Positions 1-7,122 of a stretch of 26,799 nucleotides of DNA are shown here, piece after piece. Below the pieces are notes generated by a model. The model was not told where the DNA came from. It did no database searches and was given only the letters and a program-made list of their open reading frames with translations. The stretch's first letter is position 1. Each line of letters begins with the position of its first letter. Source of the DNA: a virus. The stretch lies in IMG/VR virus record IMGVR_UViG_3300030329_002117, positions 1-26,799 of that record, one strand, 5' to 3'. A program made the position numbers and the translations under genes.

Positions 1-848
1 TTTATATCACTCCCACCTGAAAATGGTGTAACTTGTGTAACACAAACTTGTGAAGCATCTCTAAAACTTTGTAAATCTATATTAGCTGTAGCAATACCTT
101 TGCCATATCTTTCATTTCTTAAATAATCTAATAAACAAAATGCTGGATTTGTAGAAAATGTTTCAGATGACTCATTTAAACTTGCATCTAATGTTACAAC
201 TTTTCTGCCTTTTATTTTTGCTTGAACAGTTGGTATTCCACCAAACACATCTTGATTCCATTTAAACTTTAGAGCAAGATAACAAATACCTGATAGTTTA
301 TGATTTGACCCCCAAGAAGATAATGATGATAAAAGAGAAGATGCACTTTGTCCATCAGTTCCAAAATGAGGTTCTATTGTAATATAACTAACATCACTTT
401 TATAAAAATTACTATCTGAACTTGCTACTGTTCTTTGTGTATTATCTGTCAATGCACCATTAAATGTAACAACTTTATCATCAACCTTTATTTGTTCTAT
501 TGAGTTTATTTCTCCCTCACAAAGCACTAATGCAATATATAAAAACTCATTATCTGTACCTGATGTTTCTATAAATACTCTTGTTCCACCAATTAATCTT
601 TCTCCATAAACAACAGGAATTGATGAATTATTTGATTGTTTATTTACTAATATTCCTCTTTCTGTTTCTTCAAAATCATTTGTACCAAAGTCAGGAATTT
701 CTGGTTTTCTTGATCTTACAAATAACCAACCAACAGCAAAAATACCTAAAGCAACAAAAGGATTTATATTACTTAAAAAATTAAATGCTCTTACTGCTTT
801 AAAAACTTTTGAAACACTTTTAAATGCTTTACTTATTGAAAAACCCAT
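1..848 (-). CDS. Tail-tip (lambda J-like) protein, C-terminal part cut off by window edge
   Basis: This is the N-terminal 282 or so residues of a tail-tip protein; the reading frame stays open to position 1. The ATG at 848 overlaps the stop of the upstream tail gene (TAATG). A hydrophobic stretch at about residues 28-45 (NPFVALGIFAVGWLFV) is followed by a segment with the words VVYGERLIGG and, near residue 245, NPAFCLLDYLRNERYGKGI. The latter closely matches the 'NPA..LLDYL....YG.G' signature of tip-attachment proteins (lambda gpJ and relatives), which sit at the distal end of the tail and carry receptor-binding parts. Position as the last gene of the tail module agrees. The C-terminal half, where host specificity would lie, is outside the window. 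The 67-codon plus-strand frame at 581-784 is a shadow. Confidence 0.85.
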   Translation of the reverse strand, partial: MGFSISKAFKSVSKVFKAVRAFNFLSNINPFVALGIFAVGWLFVRSRKPEIPDFGTNDFEETERGILVNKQSNNSSIPVVYGERLIGGTRVFIETSGTDNEFLYIALVLCEGEINSIEQIKVDDKVVTFNGALTDNTQRTVASSDSNFYKSDVSYITIEPHFGTDGQSASSLLSSLSSWGSNHKLSGICYLALKFKWNQDVFGGIPTVQAKIKGRKVVTLDASLNESSETFSTNPAFCLLDYLRNERYGKGIATANIDLQSFRDASQVCVTQVTPFSGGSDI

Positions 849-1414
849 TATGCTCGACCCCACTTAATATCTAATACAGTTTGACTTGCAAAATCCATAC
901 CAACATCTGTATTAAAAAATCTTTGTTGTGAATTATTATTTGTTTGTCTGCCTGACTTTTTTTCAAAGTCTGCCCAATGAGATACAACTGTTAAAATTAC
1001 TGTTGATTCTGTTGTTGTTTCATCTATTTGAAAAGTATCTATATTGCCTGAATATAATAATATAGGGTCAGATATAATTGCATTTGAACTATCTAAAAAT
1101 CCTCTAAATATATCAACACTATCATTTACTACATTTTCATTTAAACAAGTTGATATAAATGTTTGGTCTGCACCAGATAAAGCAAGTTGTAGTGATGTTT
1201 TAGTTAAATCTGTTTCTTCTGTAAATGATGGTAAAGATACTAAAAAAGATGATGGCGAATAGGTAACACTAGAACCTGATATTGAAGATGTAAGACTAAA
1301 TCCGCAGTCTGTTATATTTACTGGTGTTCCAAAACCAATAGTAATGAGATGGATTGGCCTAATCTCATTTGTTGCTAATTCGTTTTTTACTGCTGTCGTT
1401 AGTGTTCTCGCCAT
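848..1414 (-). CDS. Distal tail / minor tail protein (DUF2163-like, lambda L position)
   Basis: A 188-residue structural protein between the distal tail protein and the tip protein. The N-terminus (RTLTTAVKNELATNEIRPIHLI) and the C-terminal SGRQTNNNSQQRFFNTDVGMDF followed by DIKWGR resemble a widespread family of phage minor tail proteins, often annotated DUF2163, that assemble in the tail-tip baseplate. In between is a beta-rich sequence typical of hub proteins (LTKTSLQLALSGAD). A GAGGACT Shine-Dalgarno-like sequence stands just before the ATG. Its stop overlaps the next ATG by one base, so the two are probably translationally coupled. The assignment rests on remembered family motifs and gene order. 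Confidence 0.75.
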   Translation of the reverse strand: MARTLTTAVKNELATNEIRPIHLITIGFGTPVNITDCGFSLTSSISGSSVTYSPSSFLVSLPSFTEETDLTKTSLQLALSGADQTFISTCLNENVVNDSVDIFRGFLDSSNAIISDPILLYSGNIDTFQIDETTTESTVILTVVSHWADFEKKSGRQTNNNSQQRFFNTDVGMDFASQTVLDIKWGRA

Positions 1415-1595
1415 AGTCCTCGTAATAACTTCTTATTATGCTTTCTGTACCTTTTATCATGGTAAAATTAAATTTACTATCAGGTTTTTTATAGTCTTTT
1501 AAATCGTTTAAATTAGTATCTATTTCATCTTCATTGACAATTGCTGTAGCTTCAAACTCTGCACTAACTAAATGTGTTATCTTGTATTTTTTCAT
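1365..1595 (-). CDS. Small hypothetical tail-module protein
   Basis: A 76-residue protein that I do not recognise. It starts at an ATG overlapping the stop of the upstream distal-tail gene (TAATG) and overlaps the following gene by 50 bp. The first 50 residues look like a compact alpha/beta sequence (MKKYKITHLVSAEFEATAIV), while the last 25 (YGENTNDSSKKRISNK) are polar and lie in the overlap. It occupies the slot between the lambda M-like and L-like genes. The large overlap leaves some doubt about the C-terminus, but the coupled start and lack of another gene here support it. Confidence 0.6.
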   Translation of the reverse strand: MKKYKITHLVSAEFEATAIVNEDEIDTNLNDLKDYKKPDSKFNFTMIKGTESIIRSYYEDYGENTNDSSKKRISNK

Positions 1596-2215
1596 TATAT
1601 GGATTCTTCAACATCAATCTCAAACTGATATAAAAGGTTTCCATCTTTGTCAGAGCCAACAACACCAAATTCTTGTATGTCATTGGTAAGATGAACTGTA
1701 AAAGGTATATTATCATAACTCACAGTTTCATCATTTGCTAAATTAGAAATTAAAGGTGGCTCTATTGTAACTGTAGCCGCACCTGAAGAACTAGTTACAT
1801 CTGCAACAACCATATAAACTTTTGTATGTCCATTGAATTTTATAAAATCTCCAACCCTTAAGCGATTCGCTGTATCAGCCGCAAACCCATCAATAGCAAT
1901 AGTATTATCTCCAGCAGTATGACTTCCATTTACAGCTAATGTTCCTGTTTCTACACCTCTTGCATCTTCAACTTCTGGTGGGATTATTGTAAAGTTTTCT
2001 TTACCTGATCTTTGTTTGATAATGAAACCCATAAGTTCGCCATATATATCTGATCTTTTTCCTGTAATTATTTTAGCAGTAAAACCAAATCTTTGATTAT
2101 CTATTTGTCTTGAAAGTTTTTTACCTGATAATGATTTTGAAATAATTGTATTTTGAACTGATTGAATACCCATAGTTTCAAAACCAGCACTTGATATTGG
2201 AAAAGCACCTGACAT
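1595..2215 (-). CDS. Distal tail protein (lambda M / DUF2460-type position)
   Basis: A 206-residue protein immediately downstream of the tape measure, joined to it by a TAATG overlap. It begins MSGAFPISSAGFETMGIQS and has a first half typical of tail distal proteins (ENFTIIPPEVEDARG). A beta-rich insert follows with RVGDFIKFNGHTKVYMVVADV, a motif seen in many marine phage tail proteins that resembles a small domain placed on the tail surface or hub. It probably joins tail tube, tape measure tip and baseplate hub. Function is inferred from position and overall sequence character; no catalytic residues are seen. Confidence 0.72.
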   Translation of the reverse strand: MSGAFPISSAGFETMGIQSVQNTIISKSLSGKKLSRQIDNQRFGFTAKIITGKRSDIYGELMGFIIKQRSGKENFTIIPPEVEDARGVETGTLAVNGSHTAGDNTIAIDGFAADTANRLRVGDFIKFNGHTKVYMVVADVTSSSGAATVTIEPPLISNLANDETVSYDNIPFTVHLTNDIQEFGVVGSDKDGNLLYQFEIDVEESI

Positions 2216-4068
2216 TATACTAACTCCCCTCTGCCTTTTTCATTTAAAGCATTATTAATTATTGATGTTATTGTTCCTCTGTTTTCTACTAAAGCTTGGT
2301 CAAACCCTCTTGAATCTATTGTATTAATATTAAAATTAACATTAACAGCACCACCAGCAGTTCCTCTTGCCGCTTGTGTAATTTGACCTGAAGAATTGGG
2401 TATAAACATTTCTGCACCTCTTTCTCCGACAATAGTTGGCTGTCCTTTTCTTACTGCACCACCAGATGCAAAAGTTGGTAAAAAACTTGATGCAACATTA
2501 GCAAAAGTGCTAATTAAATTTTGTTTATTTTGTTTTTTTTGTGTGTTTAAAATATCTTTTTCTATCGCTAATTGTTTTAATTTTTGACCTATAACAGTAT
2601 TGTTCATAAATATTAAAACAGATTGTCTAGCAATTTGTTCTATTAATGCGGCAAGTATTCTAGCAAATACATTGATAGCTAAATTTTTTAAAGTGTCTGT
2701 TAATTTTTCTCCAAACACTATTGATCTTGCTAAAGCTTGTGATGTTTTTGTAATTGCATCATTTATCCCCTCTGCAATAATCATGTGCATATTTTTAAAC
2801 TTGTCTTGAATATCACTTAAAGCACCTCTATTTAGTTCATCAAACTTGTTAATAGCTTTTTCAGTTGCATTAGGAATTTTTACAGATAGTTCATGTTCAA
2901 AATCATGTAATATAATATTTGAATTTTTAAAAACTTCTTTTATTGGTATTAAAGTTTTTTGTAAATCTCTTGCGTCAGGTAAAACATTTTTAACACCATC
3001 AGAAAAATCTTCAAAACTATTTTTCATATCATCAAATAGTTTTTCCATACCTTTAAATGCTACAAATATTGCACCACCTTTTACTATAGCTTTTGCTATT
3101 CCTAATAATCCACCTTTTGTAAATAGAGTTGCAAATCCAAAAGTCATCATAGCTTTTGCAACATTTGTTATTGCTATTGCAAGGTTAGTGAATAATGTAA
3201 CAACTTTAACAGATATTAGTAATTGAATTAAAATAACAAATTTATCCATATTATTTTTCATAACAATAACTGCATCTGCAACTTTTTTTACTGCAAAACC
3301 TAAAGCTATTCCTATGTCTTGTGCTATTTGATCTATTTGTTTTGAGTTTTGCTCTAAAAATTTATCTAAAGCACCAAACTCTTTTTTAAGACTTTCAAAA
3401 AGACCAGCTTCTAATATTACTTTTTTAAAATTAAAAACTTTATCTCCAATCATAGATAAAGTACCAGTAAATGTTTCTGCTAAATCATCAGTTGCTTTTC
3501 CAAATCTTCCGCCTTTTCCAAAAACTTCTTCAAATCTTTTAACTGTTGCTTCGATAGATACTGTTGCACCAGCTTGGAAACCAAGCATATTTCTAACACC
3601 TTTTTCTCTGAATAAGTCTGCCGCACCAATACCAGCACTAAATGATCTTTGTATTTGTTCTGCTGTTGTTCTAAAATCTAATCCTGTTACAGCCGCAACA
3701 TTACCAGTTATTTCTAACATTTTTTGAAGATCGTTAGCATTGTCTGTAACTGTTGCTAAAATACCTGAACCTGATTGTATTTCTTCTAATGAAAAAGGAA
3801 CTCTTGATGCAAACTTGACCATATTGTCAAATGCTTTTGCACCCTCATTTGTATCTTTAAGTAAAAATTTTAATCGAACTCTTAAATTTTCTAATTCTTT
3901 ACCAGTGCTTACTAAATTTCTGATAACAAGACCAGCACCAAGACCTATGAAAGCATTTTGTAAATTAAAAACAGCACCTTTTACTTTTGCTAAAGCACCT
4001 TGCACTCTACCTAAAGCTTGTTTAGTTTTATCTCGTGCTACTATGTCTATATTTAATTTTTGTGCCAT
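2215..4068 (-). CDS. Tail tape measure protein
   Basis: A 617-residue, mainly helical protein that sets tail length and occupies the tail lumen. It is the longest gene in the window and follows the tail chaperone pair, the standard position. The N-terminus (LNIDIVARDKTKQALGRVQGAL) is a typical tape-measure start, followed by a phage-tail tape measure core with VPFSLEEIQSGSGILA and LDFRTTAEQIQRSFSAG. Hydrophobic stretches lie around residues 280-345 (VILIQLLISVKVVTLFTNLA). Near the C-terminus is FASGGAVRKGQPTIVGERG followed by AEMFIP, a very common tape-measure signature. At 617 residues the tail would be relatively short if the usual 1.5 angstrom per residue rule holds. ATG at 4068 overlaps the stop of the frameshifted chaperone frame. 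Confidence 0.92.
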   Translation of the reverse strand: MAQKLNIDIVARDKTKQALGRVQGALAKVKGAVFNLQNAFIGLGAGLVIRNLVSTGKELENLRVRLKFLLKDTNEGAKAFDNMVKFASRVPFSLEEIQSGSGILATVTDNANDLQKMLEITGNVAAVTGLDFRTTAEQIQRSFSAGIGAADLFREKGVRNMLGFQAGATVSIEATVKRFEEVFGKGGRFGKATDDLAETFTGTLSMIGDKVFNFKKVILEAGLFESLKKEFGALDKFLEQNSKQIDQIAQDIGIALGFAVKKVADAVIVMKNNMDKFVILIQLLISVKVVTLFTNLAIAITNVAKAMMTFGFATLFTKGGLLGIAKAIVKGGAIFVAFKGMEKLFDDMKNSFEDFSDGVKNVLPDARDLQKTLIPIKEVFKNSNIILHDFEHELSVKIPNATEKAINKFDELNRGALSDIQDKFKNMHMIIAEGINDAITKTSQALARSIVFGEKLTDTLKNLAINVFARILAALIEQIARQSVLIFMNNTVIGQKLKQLAIEKDILNTQKKQNKQNLISTFANVASSFLPTFASGGAVRKGQPTIVGERGAEMFIPNSSGQITQAARGTAGGAVNVNFNINTIDSRGFDQALVENRGTITSIINNALNEKGRGELV

Positions 4069-4597
4069 TATTTATATTTCCTTGCTTCTGCTAAGTTCTT
4101 TTGTTTTTTATACTCATCTTGCTCTTTTTTCAAGTAAGCTATCCAAAGATTATAATGGCTCATAGGCATATCTAATACCTTTTGAATTGGAAGTTTTAGT
4201 CTATCAGCAACCACCAACAAAGATTGTATGTCAGGGTCGCTTGTTACTTTTTTTGAGCTTCTTCTATCGATGTATCTGCAAGTATTTTATTTGCTATTGT
4301 TGCAATAACATTTGAATCTGCTTTTTTTTGTAAAGCAAGTTTATCTAATGGGTCAAAAGCTTTTACTAAATCGCCTTTATCATTTTTAATCATAAGTTTC
4401 ATCATTAACAGATCAACAAGAACTGTTAAATCTTGAAAGTTACTTGATTTTTTAAATATTATATTTTTCTGTTCAAGTGTTAAAGGTTCTGAATAAAAAA
4501 CAGATGGATTACCATGCTCGTCTTTCCACTCAGGAACTTCAATAGTAATAGTTTGCAGAGTCTCAAAATGAGTTTTTACTCTATCTATAACTGACAT
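4068..4597 (-). CDS. Tail assembly chaperone, -1 frameshift fusion (lambda GT-like)
   Basis: Ribosomes that slip back one base at 4253-4247 do not stop at TAA 4246-4244. They continue into an open -1 frame (GTA ACA AGC ...) for 59 more codons and stop at TAA 4070-4068, overlapping the tape-measure ATG. The product would be about 176 residues: the 117-residue G-like part plus a T-like tail containing LLVVADRLKLPIQKVLDMP and SHYNLWIAYLKKEQDEYKK. A hydrophobic-aromatic 'MP...Y..W.AY' segment at this position is typical of the second part of tail chaperones in long-tailed phages. In lambda the GT fusion loads the tape measure and tail tube subunits. This frame has no good start of its own, which supports expression by frameshift. 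Confidence 0.85.
4244..4597 (-). CDS. Tail assembly chaperone, short form (lambda G-like)
   Basis: A 117-residue protein between the tail tube gene and the tape measure gene, the invariable place of tail assembly chaperones. The sequence contains PSVFYSEPLTLEQKNIIFK and ends EEAQKK, with the last three codons CAA AAA AAG forming the slippery site directly before TAA. This short form should be made by most ribosomes and the longer form by frameshifting. The phage virion does not normally contain either form. A 9-base gap separates it from the tail tube gene upstream. Confidence 0.85.
   Translation of the reverse strand: MSVIDRVKTHFETLQTITIEVPEWKDEHGNPSVFYSEPLTLEQKNIIFKKSSNFQDLTVLVDLLMMKLMIKNDKGDLVKAFDPLDKLALQKKADSNVIATIANKILADTSIEEAQKK
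4247..4253 (-). other. Programmed -1 ribosomal frameshift site, A AAA AAG
   Basis: On the minus strand the chaperone gene ends GCT CAA AAA AAG TAA. The zero-frame heptamer A AAA AAG is the same slippery sequence used by E. coli dnaX. Here the zero-frame stop follows at once, which is expected to raise slippage. The -1 frame is open for 59 codons and ends exactly at the tape-measure start. No strong downstream hairpin was obvious by eye. Confidence 0.85.
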
Positions 4598-4606
4598 AAA
4601 TTAATA

Positions 4607-4993
4607 TTAAGCAGTTCCCCTTGTTAATGTTCCTGTTCCTTGAAAAGTAACTGATCTAGTAGTAATTGCATCCAATCCAACATTAACACTCATACCTGTA
4701 ATAATTCCAGAACCAGAAAAAATCTCATCCCCTGAACCATCTCCCTCTGCACCTAATACAAAAGAGATAGAAGTTCCAGCAGTTAATGTTTGTTGTGGAG
4801 AATCAGTTTCATCGTAACTCATTTCTAAAGTTCCTGAAAATGATGTTCTTCCAGCAACAAATGACTTTGTGCTGTCTGATAATTGAGTGTCCTCTACTAC
4901 ATCAGCAGTAGTTTCAAGTGTAAAACCTGTTAGTTCGCCAATGCCTGTTCCACCAGCTTTTACTACTCCTTCTTTTCCGTGATGTGTTGCCAT
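4607..4993 (-). CDS. Major tail tube protein
   Basis: A 128-residue, beta-rich protein that most likely polymerises into the tail tube. The sequence reads as a single tube domain: HGKEGVVKAGGTGIGELTGF at the start, then GTLEMSYDETDSPQQTLTAG in the middle and a C-terminal AITTRSVTFQGTGTLTRG. The 'G.L...S...DE.D..Q' and 'V.F.G.G' elements are typical of small TP901-1/lambda V-type tube proteins. It lies directly upstream of the chaperone pair. The start has an AAAGGAAAA Shine-Dalgarno-like sequence that lies inside the end of the preceding small gene. Being the most abundant tail protein, it should be easy to detect in virions. Confidence 0.85.
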   Translation of the reverse strand: MATHHGKEGVVKAGGTGIGELTGFTLETTADVVEDTQLSDSTKSFVAGRTSFSGTLEMSYDETDSPQQTLTAGTSISFVLGAEGDGSGDEIFSGSGIITGMSVNVGLDAITTRSVTFQGTGTLTRGTA

Positions 4994-5130
4994 TTTTTAT
5001 TTTCCTTTTTACTTGTTTGTTTTTCTTCTTGTTTAACTTGCTTCCAACCTAAACTTATAAAATTATCAACCTGAGTTTCATTGATAGTAATTTCATTCCC
5101 ATCTTTATATAATTTAATGTCTTTAGCCAT
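4963..5130 (-). CDS. Small hypothetical protein upstream of tail tube gene (55 aa)
   Basis: A 55-residue gene in the gap between 4993 and 5142, overlapping the tail tube gene by 31 bp. ATG at 5130 is preceded by AAAAGGACTT, a good ribosome binding site. The protein contains IKLYKDGNEITINETQVDNF then LGWKQVKQEEK and a lysine/glutamate-rich tail. The short 'lysine-rich strand, E/Q-x-VDxF-x-x-LGWK' layout recurs in small phage proteins near tail genes, possibly a degenerate SAP-like or adaptor fold, but I cannot give a function. Confidence 0.7.
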   Translation of the reverse strand: MAKDIKLYKDGNEITINETQVDNFISLGWKQVKQEEKQTSKKENKKWQHITEKKE

Positions 5131-5141
5131 AAGTCCTTTTA

Positions 5142-5357
5142 TTAGTTTTCTTCTTCTTCGTCAATATCTTCATCATTATTATCTTCGTCAAAATCTTCTC
5201 CTGAGTCATCTTCCCATTTTTCATCTTCAACATCATCTCTTAAATCAGCAAGTAAATCTTTGACTTCTTCACACATAATAGATTCTTTGTCATGCAATTT
5301 TTCAATGCTATCTATTTTCTTTTCTATTTTATCAATAATTTTATCTTTGTTTGCCAT
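5142..5357 (-). CDS. Small acidic hypothetical protein (71 aa)
   Basis: A 71-residue protein that begins with a lysine-rich amphipathic segment (KDKIIDKIEKKIDSIEKLHD, probably a coiled coil) and ends in an extremely acidic tail of about 25 residues, almost only D and E with a few N. ATG is preceded by AAGGAGAATAT, a near-perfect ribosome binding site. It sits between the tail terminator-like gene and the tail tube gene. I do not recognise the family. Short acidic proteins in head or tail modules may act as assembly helpers or decoration proteins, which is only a guess. Confidence 0.7.
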   Translation of the reverse strand: MANKDKIIDKIEKKIDSIEKLHDKESIMCEEVKDLLADLRDDVEDEKWEDDSGEDFDEDNNDEDIDEEEEN

Positions 5358-5370
5358 ATATTCTCCTTAT

Positions 5371-5811
5371 TTATGGTGTTCCAGCTTGGAACTCATAAGT
5401 ACATCTAACAACCATTCTTATCCCACCAATAGGAAACAATGTACCCTCATCTGTTTCTACACTTATAACTTCTGTATCAAGTGCGTTGTTACTTCTTGTA
5501 ATATCAGATTCTAACTCTGTTTCAATAGCTGTGATTAATTGGTTTCTTAGTGTGTCAATATTAGATTCAGCACCTTTTACAAATCCAAGTATAGCAAAAT
5601 CAACAGTTCCTATTCTTGTTTTTGCACCACTTCCTAATTCTTGATCTTCTCTAGTTTCTTCTGATGTTTGTACTATTACTGCTGGATATTGTTTATCTGA
5701 CAACTCATCTAATTGAAATGGTTGTCTAGTAGCTTTTTTAATTGTTATTGGGCTACTAATACCAGAGATAGTAGATAAAAGGTTTGATGCAATATTTTCT
5801 CGTACACTCAT
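5371..5811 (-). CDS. Tail terminator-like protein (lambda U position)
   Basis: A 146-residue protein with ATGA overlap to the upstream gene. Features are a helical N-terminus (VRENIASNLLSTISGI), DKQYPAVIVQTSEE and a C-terminus with FPIGGIRMVVRCTYEF. The 'P.V.V...E' and terminal 'R......Y' pattern is typical of the small tail terminator/tail completion family that caps the tail tube at the head-proximal end. Gene order (virion morphogenesis protein, this, tail tube) supports this. The assignment is from position and style, not from a decisive motif. Confidence 0.7.
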   Translation of the reverse strand: MSVRENIASNLLSTISGISSPITIKKATRQPFQLDELSDKQYPAVIVQTSEETREDQELGSGAKTRIGTVDFAILGFVKGAESNIDTLRNQLITAIETELESDITRSNNALDTEVISVETDEGTLFPIGGIRMVVRCTYEFQAGTP

Positions 5812-6278
5812 AATCTCGACATTCTTAATTCTTTTTCTATAAATCTTTTAAACTGCTTACTTATAATCTTTTCTGTTCTATCATTAAACCCAAAAAATTC
5901 TCTGTTTTTTGCTCCCATCATTACTTGATTGAATAAAGCCCTTTGTCTCATTTGTGCATTTGTAAAACCTAAAGATACTTTGTGTTTGCCTGTTTTTTCA
6001 CTTGTCAAACTTCCTAACATTCTACCTGAATAAAATAAATCTTCTTTAGTTGGCTTTCCCTCTCTTTCTAATCTTTTAACATATTGAGGTGTATATTCTT
6101 CAAAAGGAGAATCGTTTTTATCAACACCTTTTTTTGTTTTAGTTCTTATAATATCGATTAATTGAAAACCAGCTTGTTTAACACCCTTGTCAATTATTCT
6201 AGCTAATTTAGATTCAAAATTTTTAAATTTTTTACTTAATTGTTTTGTGTTAGATTTAATCTTTAACTCTACAGCCAT
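5808..6278 (-). CDS. Phage virion morphogenesis / tail completion protein (HK97 gp10-like)
   Basis: A 156-residue basic protein with a helical start (ELKIKSNTKQLSKKFKNFES), a middle segment SPFEEYTPQYVKRLEREGKP, then FYSGRMLGSLTSEKTGKHKV, and finally NREFFGFNDRTEKIISK. The 'Y...K......D...SG.M..SL' and terminal 'R.FFG...' words are hallmarks of the phage virion morphogenesis/HK97 gp10 type of neck or tail completion protein. Both ends are coupled to neighbours: TAATG at its start and ATGA at its end. Confidence 0.8.
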   Translation of the reverse strand: MAVELKIKSNTKQLSKKFKNFESKLARIIDKGVKQAGFQLIDIIRTKTKKGVDKNDSPFEEYTPQYVKRLEREGKPTKEDLFYSGRMLGSLTSEKTGKHKVSLGFTNAQMRQRALFNQVMMGAKNREFFGFNDRTEKIISKQFKRFIEKELRMSRL

Positions 6279-6763
6279 TATCTAGTCAATCTTCTAAATC
6301 CATGTAAAGGTTCTCTCTCTGAAACTTGGACAGTTCCATCTCCTGTTTCATCATACTCTACGCCATCTTCAAGTATAGTTCTCCATTCTTTATTGTACTC
6401 TGACATATAAAACTCGCCCATTCTCTCAAATCTATCTTTTTCTGTTTCAGGTCTAAACTTAGTTAATGCTGGACAAAGAAATCTACCTAAAAATAAATAT
6501 ACTCCAGCTCTTTCAAACTGATCTAAATTAACTTTTGTATCAACCATCTCGGCAGTATTTAAAACTGTAATATCTGTAAATATATTTGTTTTGTAGGTTT
6601 GCCACCACTCTACTCTTAACTGTCTTAAAATATCATTTGTTGTTTGTGCAAAAAAATTAGTTGCTTCAGTATCAGTTGAAGCAATACCAAAACCAAAAGC
6701 ATCAGGTTGATATTTAGTAACATCACTTGCAGTTATAACATTTGCACCTGAAAAGTTTGCCAT
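6278..6763 (-). CDS. Head-tail connector-like protein (161 aa)
   Basis: A 161-residue protein placed after the capsid gene where head completion/adaptor proteins are normally found. It begins ANFSGANVITASDVTKYQPD, then has a helical segment with QLRVEWWQTYKT and RAGVYLFLGRFLCPALTKF, and the words ERMGEFYMSEYNKEWR. The aromatic-rich helical bundle is compatible with a gp6/gpFII-like adaptor, but I do not see a defining motif. The start follows the stop of the 33-residue membrane protein by one base; the stop overlaps the next start (TAATG). Confidence 0.65.
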   Translation of the reverse strand: MANFSGANVITASDVTKYQPDAFGFGIASTDTEATNFFAQTTNDILRQLRVEWWQTYKTNIFTDITVLNTAEMVDTKVNLDQFERAGVYLFLGRFLCPALTKFRPETEKDRFERMGEFYMSEYNKEWRTILEDGVEYDETGDGTVQVSEREPLHGFRRLTR

Positions 6764-6764
6764 A

Positions 6765-6866
6765 TTAACCTACTAAACTAATAATAATTACAATAGCAAC
6801 AATAACACCAGCAGTTACTTTAGGATTATCTTTTGCCATTTTCCAATATTTTTTTATATTTTTCAT
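6765..6866 (-). CDS. 33-residue single-span membrane protein
   Basis: The gap between 6763 and 6863 is filled by a 33-codon gene whose ATG overlaps the preceding stop (ATGA) and whose TAA ends one base before the next ATG. The N-terminus is basic (MKNIKKYWKMAKDNPKV) and is followed by a hydrophobic helix, TAGVIVAIVIIISLVG. The predicted topology is N-in with one membrane span. Very similar tiny basic/hydrophobic proteins occur in the head modules of other marine phages as far as I recall. Function unknown; an antiholin-like or membrane-anchoring role is possible. Confidence 0.75.
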   Translation of the reverse strand: MKNIKKYWKMAKDNPKVTAGVIVAIVIIISLVG

Positions 6867-7066
6867 TTCTTTTTCCTTGTTTTCTTTTTCTTTGTTTTTA
6901 ATTTAACTACATTATCAGAAATGTCTTTTACTGTCGCTTTTTTAATTTCTTTTTTTATTGAATCAACAGGAGCAAATCCATTTCTTTTATAAAATCCTAA
7001 ATTAGCTTTATAATATTTTTTGTCTTTAATAATTATTTTTTTGCCATTTGTTAATTTAATATCCAT
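6863..7066 (-). CDS. Small lysine-rich protein after capsid gene (67 aa)
   Basis: A 67-residue protein just downstream of the major capsid gene. It has a short strand-rich N-terminus (MDIKLTNGKKIIIKDKKYYK), FYKRNGFAPVDSIKKEIKKA, and ends with a run of lysine/arginine (LKTKKKKTRKKK). ATG is preceded by AAAAGGAGAAAATT. The basic tail suggests contact with DNA or with an acidic protein inside or on the head, but this is inference. The stop overlaps the ATG of the 33-residue membrane protein. Confidence 0.7.
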   Translation of the reverse strand: MDIKLTNGKKIIIKDKKYYKANLGFYKRNGFAPVDSIKKEIKKATVKDISDNVVKLKTKKKKTRKKK

Positions 7067-7084
7067 AATTTTCTCCTTTTATAA

Positions 7085-7108
7085 GTGAGGGCAGTTTCCC
7101 ACCCTCAC
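7085..7108 (-). terminator. Hairpin after major capsid gene
   Basis: GTGAGGG (7085-7091) and CCCTCAC (7102-7108) form a 7-bp GC-rich stem with a 10-base loop, 15 bases beyond the capsid stop codon. A second small dyad, TCCAAT/ATTGGA (7115-7130), overlaps the stop. There is no clear T-run behind the stem on the minus strand (TTATAAAA), so it may be an attenuator or an mRNA-stabilising 3' end rather than a full terminator. Confidence 0.55.
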
Positions 7109-7122
7109 AAAGTATCCAATTA

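Noticed and set aside
3740-4165. 141-codon plus-strand frame opposite the tape measure
   Set aside because: Antisense shadow spanning the tape measure start and the frameshift extension, no plausible promoter or ribosome binding site.
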